From the NCBI RefSeq assembly GCF_018320785.1, contig NC_054872.1:39792551-39856550 (forward strand): 64,000 bases of DNA, given 5' to 3'. The notes beneath the pieces were generated by a model. That model saw only the letters and a list, made by a program, of their open reading frames with translations, did no database searches and had not been told where the DNA came from. The translations under genes were made by a program, and so were the position numbers. Shown here piece after piece: positions 1 to 12,494 of this stretch. This DNA comes from Cheilinus undulatus (taxonomy: Eukaryota > Chordata > Actinopteri > Labriformes > Labridae). How positions within the stretch are numbered: the stretch's first letter is position 1; each line of letters starts with the position of its first letter.

Positions 1-3000
1 TCATGCTTGGACAATGTGTATTAGAGTACATGTTTGAAAACAGCAGCCATGATGATATTTTCTTCTGATTTCTAAGGCTAATTCATTCAACTTTACTTGA
101 TAATTTTAATAATACTCGTTATTAACCAGAAAAACAAACTTATTTCCCATTAAAGTTTTTAAAATGCACAAATACTTCATTGAATTTTTTTTTTTTTCTA
201 CAGAAAGCTTTGGAAGCTTATGTGGTAAATGTATTCTGTTTCTACAAGCTGACAGCTCGATGTAAACGCCCCAGGTGAAGATGACACAGGTAAGCTAGCA
301 GAGCCTGATGTCCAACACATAACACAATATAAACTGTGCAAACCACCGTCCAAGTTTCTGAATCAAATCGATGCAGTGTAACGTATATTATATAAGCATA
401 CAACACAAATAAGCTCTTTGCTGAAGCTGTTAAACTGTTGGAACTAAGTGTGAAACATCCCCTCTGCTGCAGCTGCGGCCCCTCCACCAGATTGATGCTG
501 ATTGAGGAAGAATCACCGCTAAAAAGCTCAATCCATTAGGGTGGACAGGTAGGATTCAGTCAGTGTTAGTGTTAAAAAGAGGACAGTTTAGACTTGCTCT
601 AAATAAAAGGTGCTCAGAAGTCAAATGATTCAGGGATATGTAAATAAAACTAACTTGATTTACAAATGATTGGGGAAAAATAGGTTTTTATGAAGAGAAG
701 ACTTTCTGCCAGATCTCCATTGAAAGAGATCTTAATCTCAAGAGACTACCTGATTAAATTAAGGTTAAATTTAAAAAACTGCAAAAGACTTGTACATCTG
801 TAAAACCTGTACTTAAAGGTGCAGTGCATGTAATATTTAGCCTAGTAGCATTTAGCAAAGCAAACTTGGTAAAATGAATGAGTGGCAATGGTAGGTCATA
901 ATAATGAAATAAGAATAATAAAGTGTAGGTATTTATTCATTTATTAGTGGAAACTTGCTTTAATTGACTTAAGAATATAATACCTAAAATTCTTAAAGTT
1001 CATCTTTGAGCTCAGTGTAATTGTGAGGTGGGTCTCAGTCAGGGCCAGCAATGACCAAATTCCCCGACCCCCAAAAAAGGTCTTGTATGCCAATACAGCA
1101 GCTGGACACATTTATCCCACAATACACACAAATTCAGAATCCACTCTTACACACTATCATGCAAAAGTACTTTCAGCACCAACATGACAGCTGATCAACA
1201 ACCACAACATCATTGTGCAGCAACACCATCAGATCATCTCCCCTTAGGTCACTCAGCCCTTTGCAATGCACATACCATATAACACACAACATCAACAACA
1301 GCACTGCTAAACTGCTCTGCACCCATAGAGGAAACTTCTGAATCACCTCAAAAATTAAATTAATTACTTTAAAGACTCAAAAATTATCCAACACTGCTTG
1401 AAATTTACTTTACGAAAAACATCAACATAAGCTATTTTAAACATCTCTTAATGTGCGCGCTCCTGCATGCATACAAAAGAGTTAAACTTTTGACCTCGAA
1501 GAAACACCAAAAGCATCTAAAAGCTACCCCAATCTTATCCAGGGGGAAAACACTAGCACTCACCCATAACTTGTAGATAAAATCCGTCCTGCGATCCTTC
1601 CTGATGAATCGCCCTGGTGACAATGATTGATTTTTAATGAACGACAATCATAATGTGATGGCCGGAGTCCTGATGCTTAATAACTGTCCTGGTGAAGCTG
1701 GTGATATCCACTGCTATTCCATGTGCCCGGGCTTGTATCGGAGAGTAGACAAGGCCAGTAAAACAGCTTGCTCTGCTTCGGGCTTGCTGTCAACCACTCA
1801 TAATTCGTCGATGTTAAATGGCGCACAAAGCATTTAATGGCTATGTCTTCCTTTAGTTTAACTAAGAAAAGGTTAAGTTTAGCTTATCTCCTTTTTTTGG
1901 CTAACGAGTGACTTGTAAAGGTACCCGAAGCAAGTCCATGACTGAATCAACGGTTGCTGTCAAATCCACCACCATTCCCACTACACCTGCCCATGGGCCA
2001 GTCCCCTCCGCTCATTTGAATGGCGACACCCACACCAACACAAAAAAACTCCGCGTGCCCTCGGCTCTAAGGCGTTCTGTCAATTACACATCAACATTTG
2101 ATTGGCTAATGACACTGTCACTCAACGTTGTAACACCAATAGTAACACCTAGCTTCAATTCAAGGCTTACAACTACCGCCCGACAGAGGAAAGGAGCTAC
2201 AAAATACATTCATTTTCTTGGTAGAGTTGCATACTGAACAAGTAACTGATTCTACAAACATTTCAGAATAACTTTAATTATTAAAATACAGAGCATTTTT
2301 ATTTTTAACGGGGCTAGCAGTGCTAGTCTTGCTGCACCATGAGCCTCATAGCATAATTGCCTAAATCATATTTTAAGGTTTTCTGAAAAACGAGGCACAA
2401 TGAATCAACAGCGGTAGGATAGTTAGGCAGATACCACAATTTGGCGTAAAAAAAAGACTTAGCCAATCATGCCATGAGGCTAACAATTTCTAATGGATTT
2501 CCGAAATTCCTTACATTCTGTTTGTGGGCGATGGGTTCACTGAGCAAGTCAGTGTGGCTGGTAAGCATGCAGACAACAAAGTCAGTCTTTCAGTCCTTGG
2601 TCCTCCAGGTCTTACTTTATATTCTTGTGAGGCTGGACGTTGACTAATGGCCAGAGGTGCCGGCTGGACTCCTATGTGACAACTTCTCTTTGGGTATCGT
2701 TGGTAAGACCATGTGTCTAATGCTGATGTGTTCAGGAGAGTGGGGATGGGAAGGGTCAGGTGCCTGATACAGGAACAGCAGTTGTGATTTTATGTGGAAC
2801 CTGGCGTGTTTTCCTGGGCCTGATCCAGCTCACTGCATACTGGGTGCCCAGGACCTGGTGGGCTGGTCTGGGTGTAACTGCTTTTGTTGTGGGGGGGGTC
2901 AGCTGGGAGGATACCTGGTGCAGGCCTGCAGAATGGTCATCAGGAGGCCAGAGTGGAAAGGGATCAAGGTTTATCTGTGGAAACCGGAATATGCTCCCAT

Positions 3001-5466
3001 ACCTGACCTGACATGAATAAATGGAGCTAGTCTCAGTGAGAAAAGATGGCTGTTCAGTTTAGTTCTGCCCAAGGTTTCTGCCTGGTAACATGGTGGATTA
3101 ATGTCTCTATTAATAATAAAACAAAGACTCATCCCAAGATGCTCTTTCTGTAAAGTGTCTTTAAGGTGGCATTGTTATGAATTGGTACTATGCAGATTAA
3201 AAAATGATTCACTGGTGAATGATTGCAAAGTACCTCTTTCCTGCTGATGACTGGCAAAAAAATCCCCTTTTGAAAAAGAGCCAAAAAAATGTAATTATTT
3301 TAACACCACAGTTAAGAAAAACCATAAATTACAGTCAGGGACAGGAGCCAAATTTCACACAAACATATCATCATTTAGAAGACATCCTGCTAACTAACAG
3401 ATGGCCAAACATGAGGACCTGAAAACCATTTTGACATAAATAATGGATATTTTTGTATGTATAAAATCTAAATAACCACACTGAGCCACAGCCAGAGTCA
3501 ATAAAGGTTATCAGCCAGTGAAAGTTTTATTTTCCACCTTTTTTACTTAGAAAAGATGTCTTACAATCTATCCTGAGAACAGTGCGGCTGCTACAGAGAG
3601 AAAAGGAGTCTTTTTTTTCTTCCTTTTGCCATTTCAAAAAAGAAATGCAAGAAAAAAAATTAGCCACAAGTGACCTTTCATTTGTGAACATCCATCTTCA
3701 GGAGCATTATTCATGCCTTCACATTCACATTTCTCTGCTCCCCTCTTGCTGAGGTGTAAAAAAATTTCTGCTGCAAAACATCTATCATTCAACTTTGGCT
3801 AGGAGCCTCGTTTGATGGATAAGACACTTGCACTTTTCCTATCAGGTTTGAATGGAGCAGTAGTAGTAGAGCAGCACTTCCAAAGCACAAGCTGTTAACT
3901 TGCACTGTCTGAGATATTAAAATGAGATCGTCTGCCTGATTTAGCCAGGGGTGTGACTGCTGCTTTTACTTTGCTGCATCCTGAGCTGTTGACACAGAAA
4001 GAATCAATCGTGCTCCACTAAGTGGCTCCAAATCTTGATATCTCTCTCCCACTTTCACTCACATCGCCCAGAGCGCAACAAAAACACATCATGTATATTC
4101 ATTCACAAAACCATCAACAAAATTAATATTGGCTTTTGCTGTTTGTACAACCAATTACAGTTTACTTATTGTTCGCCTGAGTGGGTGGAGAAATATGCAA
4201 GTTGCCTGCTTTCAAACTATTTCCTCTCTTTCCCGGAGAGCAAGTCGTGCTCGACTAAGAAGTGCGACACAGAATTTGTGTGTACTCCTTTTTCATAGCG
4301 AGCAGAGAGTCTTTGAGCACCACTCTCCAGGGTGCCTCCTCCCCCCATGTGCGTTGAGCTCCATTTGAAGTGTTGCAATACCAAAATAGAGCAAACAGCT
4401 TGAAATGGAACATGTGGGGATTGTTCGTACACGTACTGAGACACTGGTAAATCACACGTGAACAAAAGGAGGAGAAAAACCACAACACCTGGATGAAGTT
4501 TGGAAGAAGTTTGAATCTCTTCTCCTCTTTAGCATGCAGGGTTTGCACATTTTAATCTATCATTAAACTGCATTAAACAGTCGGCTCTTTCTTAATAAAT
4601 TATTTGACCTTTGAGCAATTTTCTGTTCAAGCAAATGCCCGACAATTCAAGTATACCACTCTATTTTTTATAACAAGCTCCCAGATTGCACACATCATTA
4701 TTATAACAAAGGGCCAGCATGAAGTTAATGAGATATTGATTGTTTGCTCCCAGAGATAATCTGCTCTAATACTCTGTAACATCTGTATTAAAACAAGAGA
4801 TTCATATTTACATTAATCAGCCCACAGGCTCCCCGTTTGTCTTTGGGTCCAGGTACACTGTGTGTGGCATTATTCATGTCTGCAGAGTCATCATCTTTTG
4901 CATACTTTTGATGATTTTCCACTTAATATTCAATCTTCTCTGGCGTGCATGAGCTTCTCTGTAACTGGTCTCCATCAAGGCTTCTGTCAGCAAGCGGACT
5001 AATAAATTAAAGCATCTAAAAACAACATATTAATACAGAAAAACAAACAGAATAAAAGCATCAACTAAGTTAAAATTAATAACTCTGAGGGAAAAATACA
5101 GACAGGGAAAAAATTAAAAGACAAACCGTCCATGAGTGAGGCTACATAAATACAAAACAAAGTTCAGCAGAGGGTCTTTTCATAGCTCGTGCTCGTGAAG
5201 CAGCACTCTGATGGAGGTGAGTCGGCATTTTTTCTCCGAGCACGTTTCTGCTGAAGGTGGTAATCTCAATAGGATTGGAACAGTCAAGTACAGCCACATC
5301 AGGCTGGTTAAGGAGTCGTGACCTGGGAACTCAGGGGAGGATGCATTCACTAAAAAGAAAGTCTGAGTCCTTTCTCCATCATCTCTCTTGCCTCCTTTTG
5401 CACCACATCATTCGTATGTCTGAGTGGCGATGCCCCTCCCTGTCCTGTTTTCTTTTTGTCTCTGCT
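1..5466. other. Region without a convincing gene downstream of usf2
   Basis: No ORF here looks like a known protein and none joins neighbouring ORFs through good splice sites. The longest open frames, such as plus 1908-2237 (109 codons), have biased simple composition and no recognisable motif. Part of the right-hand side is probably the 3' UTR of usf2 on the minus strand, but I could not fix its polyadenylation site. A small fold-back element lies at 2341-2483. The stretch 1430-2240 is somewhat richer in CpG than its surroundings and could belong to an unseen promoter or 5' UTR of a gene to the left. Confidence 0.5.
2341..2483. mobile_element. Small fold-back (MITE-like) element
   Basis: The left end reads GAGCCTCATAGCATAATTGC and the right end is its imperfect reverse complement (GCCAATCATGCCATGAGGCT), so about 28 bases at each side can pair. 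The interior of about 90 bases has no coding potential. This is the structure of a non-autonomous DNA transposon. The superfamily and target duplication are not clear. Confidence 0.55.
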
Positions 5467-5556
5467 TCACTGCGGCGGCGTCTCTCCAACCATCTCGATG
5501 CCGTGCTGCTGGAGTTGCGCTCGCAGCAAAGCATTCTCATTCTTCAGCTCTTCAAT
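5467..5556 (-). CDS. usf2: usf2 terminal coding exon
   Basis: It encodes IEELKNENALLRAQLQQHG and IEMVGETPPQ, then TGA at 5469-5467. The QLQQH...EMVGE ending is the clearest USF2 signature in the gene. Confidence 0.95.
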   Translation of the reverse strand: MEELKNENALLRAQLQQHGIEMVGETPPQ

Positions 5557-8500
5557 CTAAAAGAACAAAGAGCAAAAGAGAAAAAAAAATCTCATTATCA
5601 ACATCTTCATCCCCGTGACAGCTTAATATAGCTCCAAGTTTACAGACCAAACTTTTTTCGTTTGAAGACTCACAGTGCTGGCTGTGTGTGTAATGTACAC
5701 ACAGAGCTATTCAATCCCTGGGATTAAAGAGTGGTATGTGTAGCCTTTTTCAAAGACAGCCCTGTCCACAACCAACTGGATTATCAAATCTTGAGGTGTG
5801 TCATCTCTACTACATTTCCCCTTGGGTGCACTCCCAATTCCCTTCCTTCCCGCTGAGGGACTGGGGACGACAGGATATTGAGCTTTGAGCATCAGAATAG
5901 GAATATATTGGTGTATGCCTTCCAGGCCTGGAATTCAATGGGGAGAGGTGGCAGCCTCAGAGCTGCAACATTTCACAATACTTTGAGTGCATTAGCATGC
6001 AGTTAGCTCTCACATAGCCCCTGTGTATATTATTCCCACAGTTTCTCAAAGCGCTGCGTTCAGGTAACACTTCCCTTTATATGAGAGCAAACTCTTTGAT
6101 CCTCTTTGTCAGCCTGTGATGATCGGCTATAGAGGCTGATGTGTCGAGGGGTTTGTTTTGGAGAAAAGAGGATGCATGTGGGGCTGAGAGAACTTCATGC
6201 TTCTGAGACTTCTGTGAAAGGATGTTGCACAGAACTCCAAAGAAAACTATTCAATGCAGCGACAATCTTCAGAGACACACATGCCACAAACCGTGGCTAT
6301 GCAAACTATGTGACTTTACACCTCAAAGGACGCTTTTGACATTATCATTCACAGGGTCTCTTTACCCATTATGCAGTCCTTGAAACTTCACACTTGAGGC
6401 AGATTTCTAAGCACAGATTGACATTCATACCTGTTGCCTGCACAGCTCGTTATCCACCTGTATCCTCTCCACTTCTTTCAGACTCTCCTGCAGCCGCTGG
6501 TTGCTTTGCCTCAGCTCACGGATGTAGTCACAGGCTTTAGACAGGATGCCTCCTTTGCTCTAAAAGTGACACAGATGACAATTTCACAGTGAACATTTCT
6601 TCAAACAGACACTTAAAAAAGCAGCAGAGCAGGAGTCAAGTGAGGCGTCTTACAGCTCCGGTCTTGGTGCTGTCCATATTGCAGTCTGGGATGATCTTTG
6701 AAAGTGTGACAATCCAGTTGTTGATCTTGTCTCTTCGTCGCCTCTCAACTGATGGAAAAACAGAAACATAATCAACAGTCAAAAAGGTGACTTAATGAAA
6801 AGTATTAAAAGATGTGCCGTGATTTGGCTCTAAGAATCAGGTGGCCATTCTTTAGATTTTGTCATTTCAGTGGCTGGACTACAGGTACTGAATCCCGCCC
6901 AGCTTTGACAGCTCAACAGCAGCCTCTAGTGGCAAATCTATACACGTGTTGTTATATGTTTTTAATAAATTATTTGGAAGGGGCTTTGTGTTTTTTTTAT
7001 TCAAACTAAATTGCTCTATTTTGGCACCACACTGCATTGTGTTTCACTGTCTCATGAAATCAAAAGCCACAATCACAGCTAATTACCCACCTTCATTATG
7101 CTGCGCTCTTCTCCTTTCATCTCTTGGCGTTCGTGGTCCATCCATTTTCCTGCAGACAGACAGGAAATAAAAAACGCTTTTCATACGCAACGATATCTCT
7201 CATCTCTGACTGCCCTACAATCAGGCATGAATCCAAACCAGCAAATTCACCTAATCCTGCTCCTATTAAAAACTATTCATCACTTTTATCTTTTCACTCA
7301 GGCCTTTTTTAAGTGCAGCACCTGCCATTTCCAATGAGAGCTATTTTAAAAAAGAGCCACAAAAGTTTTGTGGTAGAAATACTGAGGCCACTTATGCAGC
7401 AGTGCAGACACCCCTCACTGGCCTGAAGCTGGGCAGCCTCGACTGGAATACTGAGACCCGTCCAATCTTTTTTATTATTGTTGGCTGTCCTCTTCCCAGG
7501 TGTGGCCTGGAGGGAGCTCTCTGCTTTATTATGCTGTAAAATTACAACACTGTGGAATCCCAGATGCTGTCTATTGGAGTTCGGACACACGGCTAATGAC
7601 ACAACTGTCTTGTCTGTGTCCTCCCTCGGGTATTCTGTTAATTAAGTCTGTGAGACGTGACAGGGAGACTTTTCCAGCTGGACACTTTGGCATGAATGGG
7701 CCAATAATACACCTGTATATAATCATCATAAAGGTGGCCTACTCAATATCTCAACCATGTTTCTATGCCACTAATGGAAAAGATAATTAATACTTCACTC
7801 AAACTACTTAGGAAAAAGGCAGGAGAGCAGGAAAAAATACAACCTTCCATGAAGAAAATGCATTTCTGTGCAATATAAGCACATAAACATCCTGTAAGGT
7901 CATTCTTTCTGCTTGTCTGTCCATTTTCAACACATCTTTATTATACGACCGTAAATTTGTGACCCATCAACACAACTCAGCCTCTGATATCTCTGTTTGA
8001 GATAGTCAGTCAAGCCAAACGGCAGTCTCACTTGTATCTCGACGCATCTTAATGGGATTTTAGCTTCATAATGGATTCAGCCTAACAGTACTCCTAGGCA
8101 GAGTGTGGAAAAAAGTGGGGATGACTGTATGAATAACTAAATATACAGGCCTAAAGGAATGTCTATTTTTCACAACTTATAAAGGCACAGCACACCTCAT
8201 GTAAGAGCTCCTGAGGATTACTGTTGGCAGAGAAAAACAGAAAATTAGCAACAGCCTCTCCTGAAGTGTTTAAGCCTCATAGTTTGAAGCAATCTTTTGT
8301 TTATCCTCCTCCCTCTTGCCTCCCATATCATTAGACTTTTATTCTACAACAATACCAGTCTGTAAAGACTGGGTGTTAGAAAAGTATGAGGTATGGCTAT
8401 TAAATAATGAGACTGCACTTATGAGGATAAATCCCCATGGATCGCAGTCACACCAAGTGTTATATATTATATATTATTTTTGAAAAAGTGATTACATGCG

Positions 8501-11500
8501 ATAAAACTTGGATCTTGCAATACAGTTCTGACAAAACGATATCATCATCATAGATGAAGAAAGCACCAGAAAGAAAATCCAATTGCAAGGTAATGTGGAT
8601 TGTTTTCTTTGACATTAAAGGTCTCATTTTGGAAAAGTGGGTTCCAATGGTAAATCAACACTATTACAAACAGGTCGAAGAAAAACTTCAAGAAGAAGTC
8701 TGAAGAAAAAGATCACAGATTACTTTTTAATACCATCAAACCCACCTTAAATTTTACCAGGGTATATGGTACTACCGTCAGGTGTTTTAAAAACGACAGT
8801 GTACGAGCAACTGTTGCATACATGTGCAAGCACAGGAAGCTTCATTTAATCCTGTATCAAAATGCTTCAAGTCTAAAAAAACAAAAAAACACATTTACAG
8901 GGAGACGTTTACAGAAGTGATTTATAGTTGAAGCATTGCTCTTATACTTAACAAGTAAAATAGTTACAAGACAGAGGATCAAACAAAGTTCCTCTCTTTC
9001 TCCTCTCTGTCTATGACACAGATGCTATCTCTTTTCCTCCACTCCTCCCTGATTTAATATGAGAAATAATAATCAACTATTCTCATATTCTATCTGGGAA
9101 TGTGAGGCGATGATCAACATGCTTTTAAACGGATCATGTTTGGAATTAAATATTAAGCTATTTATTTTGTTTTTTATTTTATGTCTGCGTCATGGGGAGC
9201 TTATAAAAAGTCATAGAATACTTCAGTGACATAACCAACAAGCACTGGTTATCGCTTTAAAAACATCTTCAGACATGGGCAGTGGTGCTGCTGGTGGAAA
9301 CAGACACATATTCTTAAGGTACTTATTATAAACATGTGAGCATTACAGAGTAGCATCATCATGACGGTAACTAAAGCAATACTGTGGCTATTTTCTAATA
9401 GCCCTGGATCTGGTGTTACCACATTACTGCCCATTCCTACCACAGATGTGGAAAAATGGTTTCATTCTTAATCAAGACAACTTGCCAGCTCACACTGCGC
9501 TCTCAGTAAAGCGGTTTCTGGCCTAAAATCAAGTCACAGTGTTTGTTCACCTTCACCTGATTTAGCACTGTGTGGTTCTTTCCTTTTTCCTCAGATCAAA
9601 TCTGTGCTCAAAGGCACAATCTGAGTCTGTGTCAGCAGTGAAGAAAAGATGACAGAGGTTCTGAGACAACTGTCTGAAGAAGACCTACTGCACTGCCTCG
9701 ATTAGTGAAAGACCTGAATGCAGAAGTGTGTTGATGCAGACGGGGAGTATATTAAAGTAGAAAGACACAGAAAAATGTTTTTGTTCAATAAAATTGTATT
9801 ACAGCATTGGTCTCATTTCTAATAGCCATACCTCATCGTCAGGATAACAGCTAAGGCTTAAACATCTCTCAATAGGAGTAATGCTGCTCGATGGATTAAT
9901 TCAATAAAGATGATCATTAGTAGCCATCATCCACTTCTGTCAAATAATTCAAATGAAGTGATGTGTTGAAATTCAAGCCAAATGCCTCCACATTGACTTC
10001 ATTTTTCCCAATGTTATTATCAAGATCAAAACAGCTCAAACTGTTTTGAAACTAACTCACAAATGACTGAGCTAAATGAGAACAAGATTCAAACAAATAC
10101 GACCGAGGGCTGTCTGAAAATTATACTAAAGTGAAAGTATGGAGCAAGCCATTCGTTTCCAGATGGAGAACAATGACCTAATTTCTAAGTCCTAATGGAG
10201 AAAATGCGGCTGCCACGAGCACGACTACCAACAATGGATCAGGGTCAGCACTGAAGAGACGCTACATCTGTGTCTCACACATCAAGAGCGGGGAGAATCA
10301 CCAGGGACTTATGGGAGGGGAGGGGCGGAGAAGAAGGGAGGGCGGAGAGAGGGTTTGTGTGCTTCTTCTCTCTTCTTGTGATCTCATTTGATTAGTTCAT
10401 TTGCTGTGAAAATGTGAGTGTGTGAGTGTTTGATAAATGTGGAAACTTTCCTCACCAGTTTAAACCTTCCTGCTGCAGCAGCTCGTTTTCATCTCTGCGA
10501 ACGGCAGATAGGGTGGCAAGTTTTCATTCATTTCACTCACATGTCAACCACAATATCACTGTTCATTAGTTAACACTTAAATATAACTCTCAGACTTGAG
10601 TCAAACATCATAAATTATTCATGTCAGAGGGAATAAATAGAAACAAACAAATTGCAGACATTCTGGGGATGAAAAAAAATCACTTTGTATTTCAACACAT
10701 AGCAATGCAGATGTACTCTACAACAAAGCGTGTTCTTTATTCTTGAGTGGATAGCCGTCTGTTTATATGCTGTGAATATAAAGCGACATCAAAAACGCCA
10801 GAGCTGCTGCTAAATTTGAGGCGGATCTAGAACTTTCCCATAATGTTGCTGCCCACAACAAAGGCGTTTTTTTTTTTTTTTTTAAATCACAAATGCAGTG
10901 GACAACCTTGCTGTTGTTACGCATACTGTTTGGACTGAAAGCGACACTGGATAAATCAAAGGAAGAGATAATTAAGAGTATGGTGTCTGTCTCCTGTTTG
11001 TGTTCTCTTTATGTAAATATCTTGTTTTAACGAGGCGGAAAACAGGCTGCCTAGAACAACCTGTGTTAATATGTTCTCCTGTAAAACAGCTGCTGATGTC
11101 TCCAATAACTAAATACTTCTAGCTGAAAACACAAAATGCATTCAGTTAGACGAGTTAAAGGTTAAGAATAAGTCTACTGGGAAATGGAGTATTCACTTAA
11201 GCCAGTGCTAACTCAATTGAGCTAATAGGTCATATGTGTTCATTTAAGGTGCAAACAGATGAATGGATGTGCTTTTCTTTCACCAAACAAGGACAAACGT
11301 GACCCTAAATAAAATGCATCCATGAGCTGATAGACCTGTGCTTTCCTGCCTCTAATGGAGCTCTGAATCCGACACAACGCTGGAATTCCTTTCCTGACCA
11401 AGTATCTGTAATAAGACAGAGCAAGGCTGCTATCTTGTTCGGTTTGTGTTTGCTCAGGCGAACCTGCTGATTATCTTAATAACTGCAATCACCAGCATGT

Positions 11501-12459
11501 GGCTAACAGTTGGACAGATTTTGGGATGGATCCCTTTTGAAGCATGATTATGATGTTGCATGTTGTGACATTAAGAGATAAACAACTTCAGGAGATGCTG
11601 TGGGAGAAAGAGAAAACCTTGAAATAAAAAATAAGCCTTCACGGCAAACAAAGGATTAGGAGGAAGGAGAGTCTCTAGGCAGACTCAGTGTAAAGAAAAA
11701 GCCAGGGTTTGAAAAAACAACTGCAGTAGCATTTTACGCGAGGTAAACTTGACCTCATAGTAGATTTAATGGGGATGACATTTGTTTTATACTCACAAGT
11801 CAACATGACATTTAATAAAGTATGTAACGGTACACTAACCTCATATATATGAAACATATCAAGATTCTGGGTTAACAGTCTAATTTCAGCTGATCTTTTA
11901 TTCTCATATAGTTCTTTATTTCCTTTAATGTATTACATCCTTGCCTTATTTTTTATAACAAATGTAAGTGGTACTTCTTCCATTTTGAAGTTGTCTGGTT
12001 ACTTTTTTTAAACAATAAGGGATGCATGATATTTTCTTTTTGCCAATATCAGATATACTGATATTTAGCTGATATACCGATACTTGAATGTAATTTAGAC
12101 CTAAAATTTCAGTCCTTAAAACACACTTTAAAGTTTGAGGATGAAAAATTAACAAATTTTAGTTCTTAAAACACATTTTAAAGTGTAAGGAATGATGGTG
12201 AACAAAGAAAAAGACTTCAGCTGATCTAGTCTGTTGGTCCAGCCTAAAACTCCACTAACTCATTTATTGGTATGAACAATATTTAAGGCTGGCAGATTCA
12301 TGTAGCTAAGATATCATACATTTTCATATCTGCCATTACCGATCATTTACTTTTTAAGCCACTATCTGCAGATACGGATATCATTAGGGCTGAACGATTT
12401 GGGAAAATAATCTAATTGCGACCCCCCCGCCCCCCCAACACACACACACACACACACAC

Positions 12460-12494
<35 letters not shown>

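Noticed and set aside
1908-2237. 109-codon plus-strand ORF
   Set aside because: Thr/Ser-rich with no family resemblance, no splice partners and no sign of a promoter or polyadenylation signal suited to it.
2760-3016. Two overlapping Trp/Gly-rich ORFs
   Set aside because: Overlapping frames in a GC-richer patch; neither has a recognisable motif, and the neighbouring sequence resembles repeat tails.
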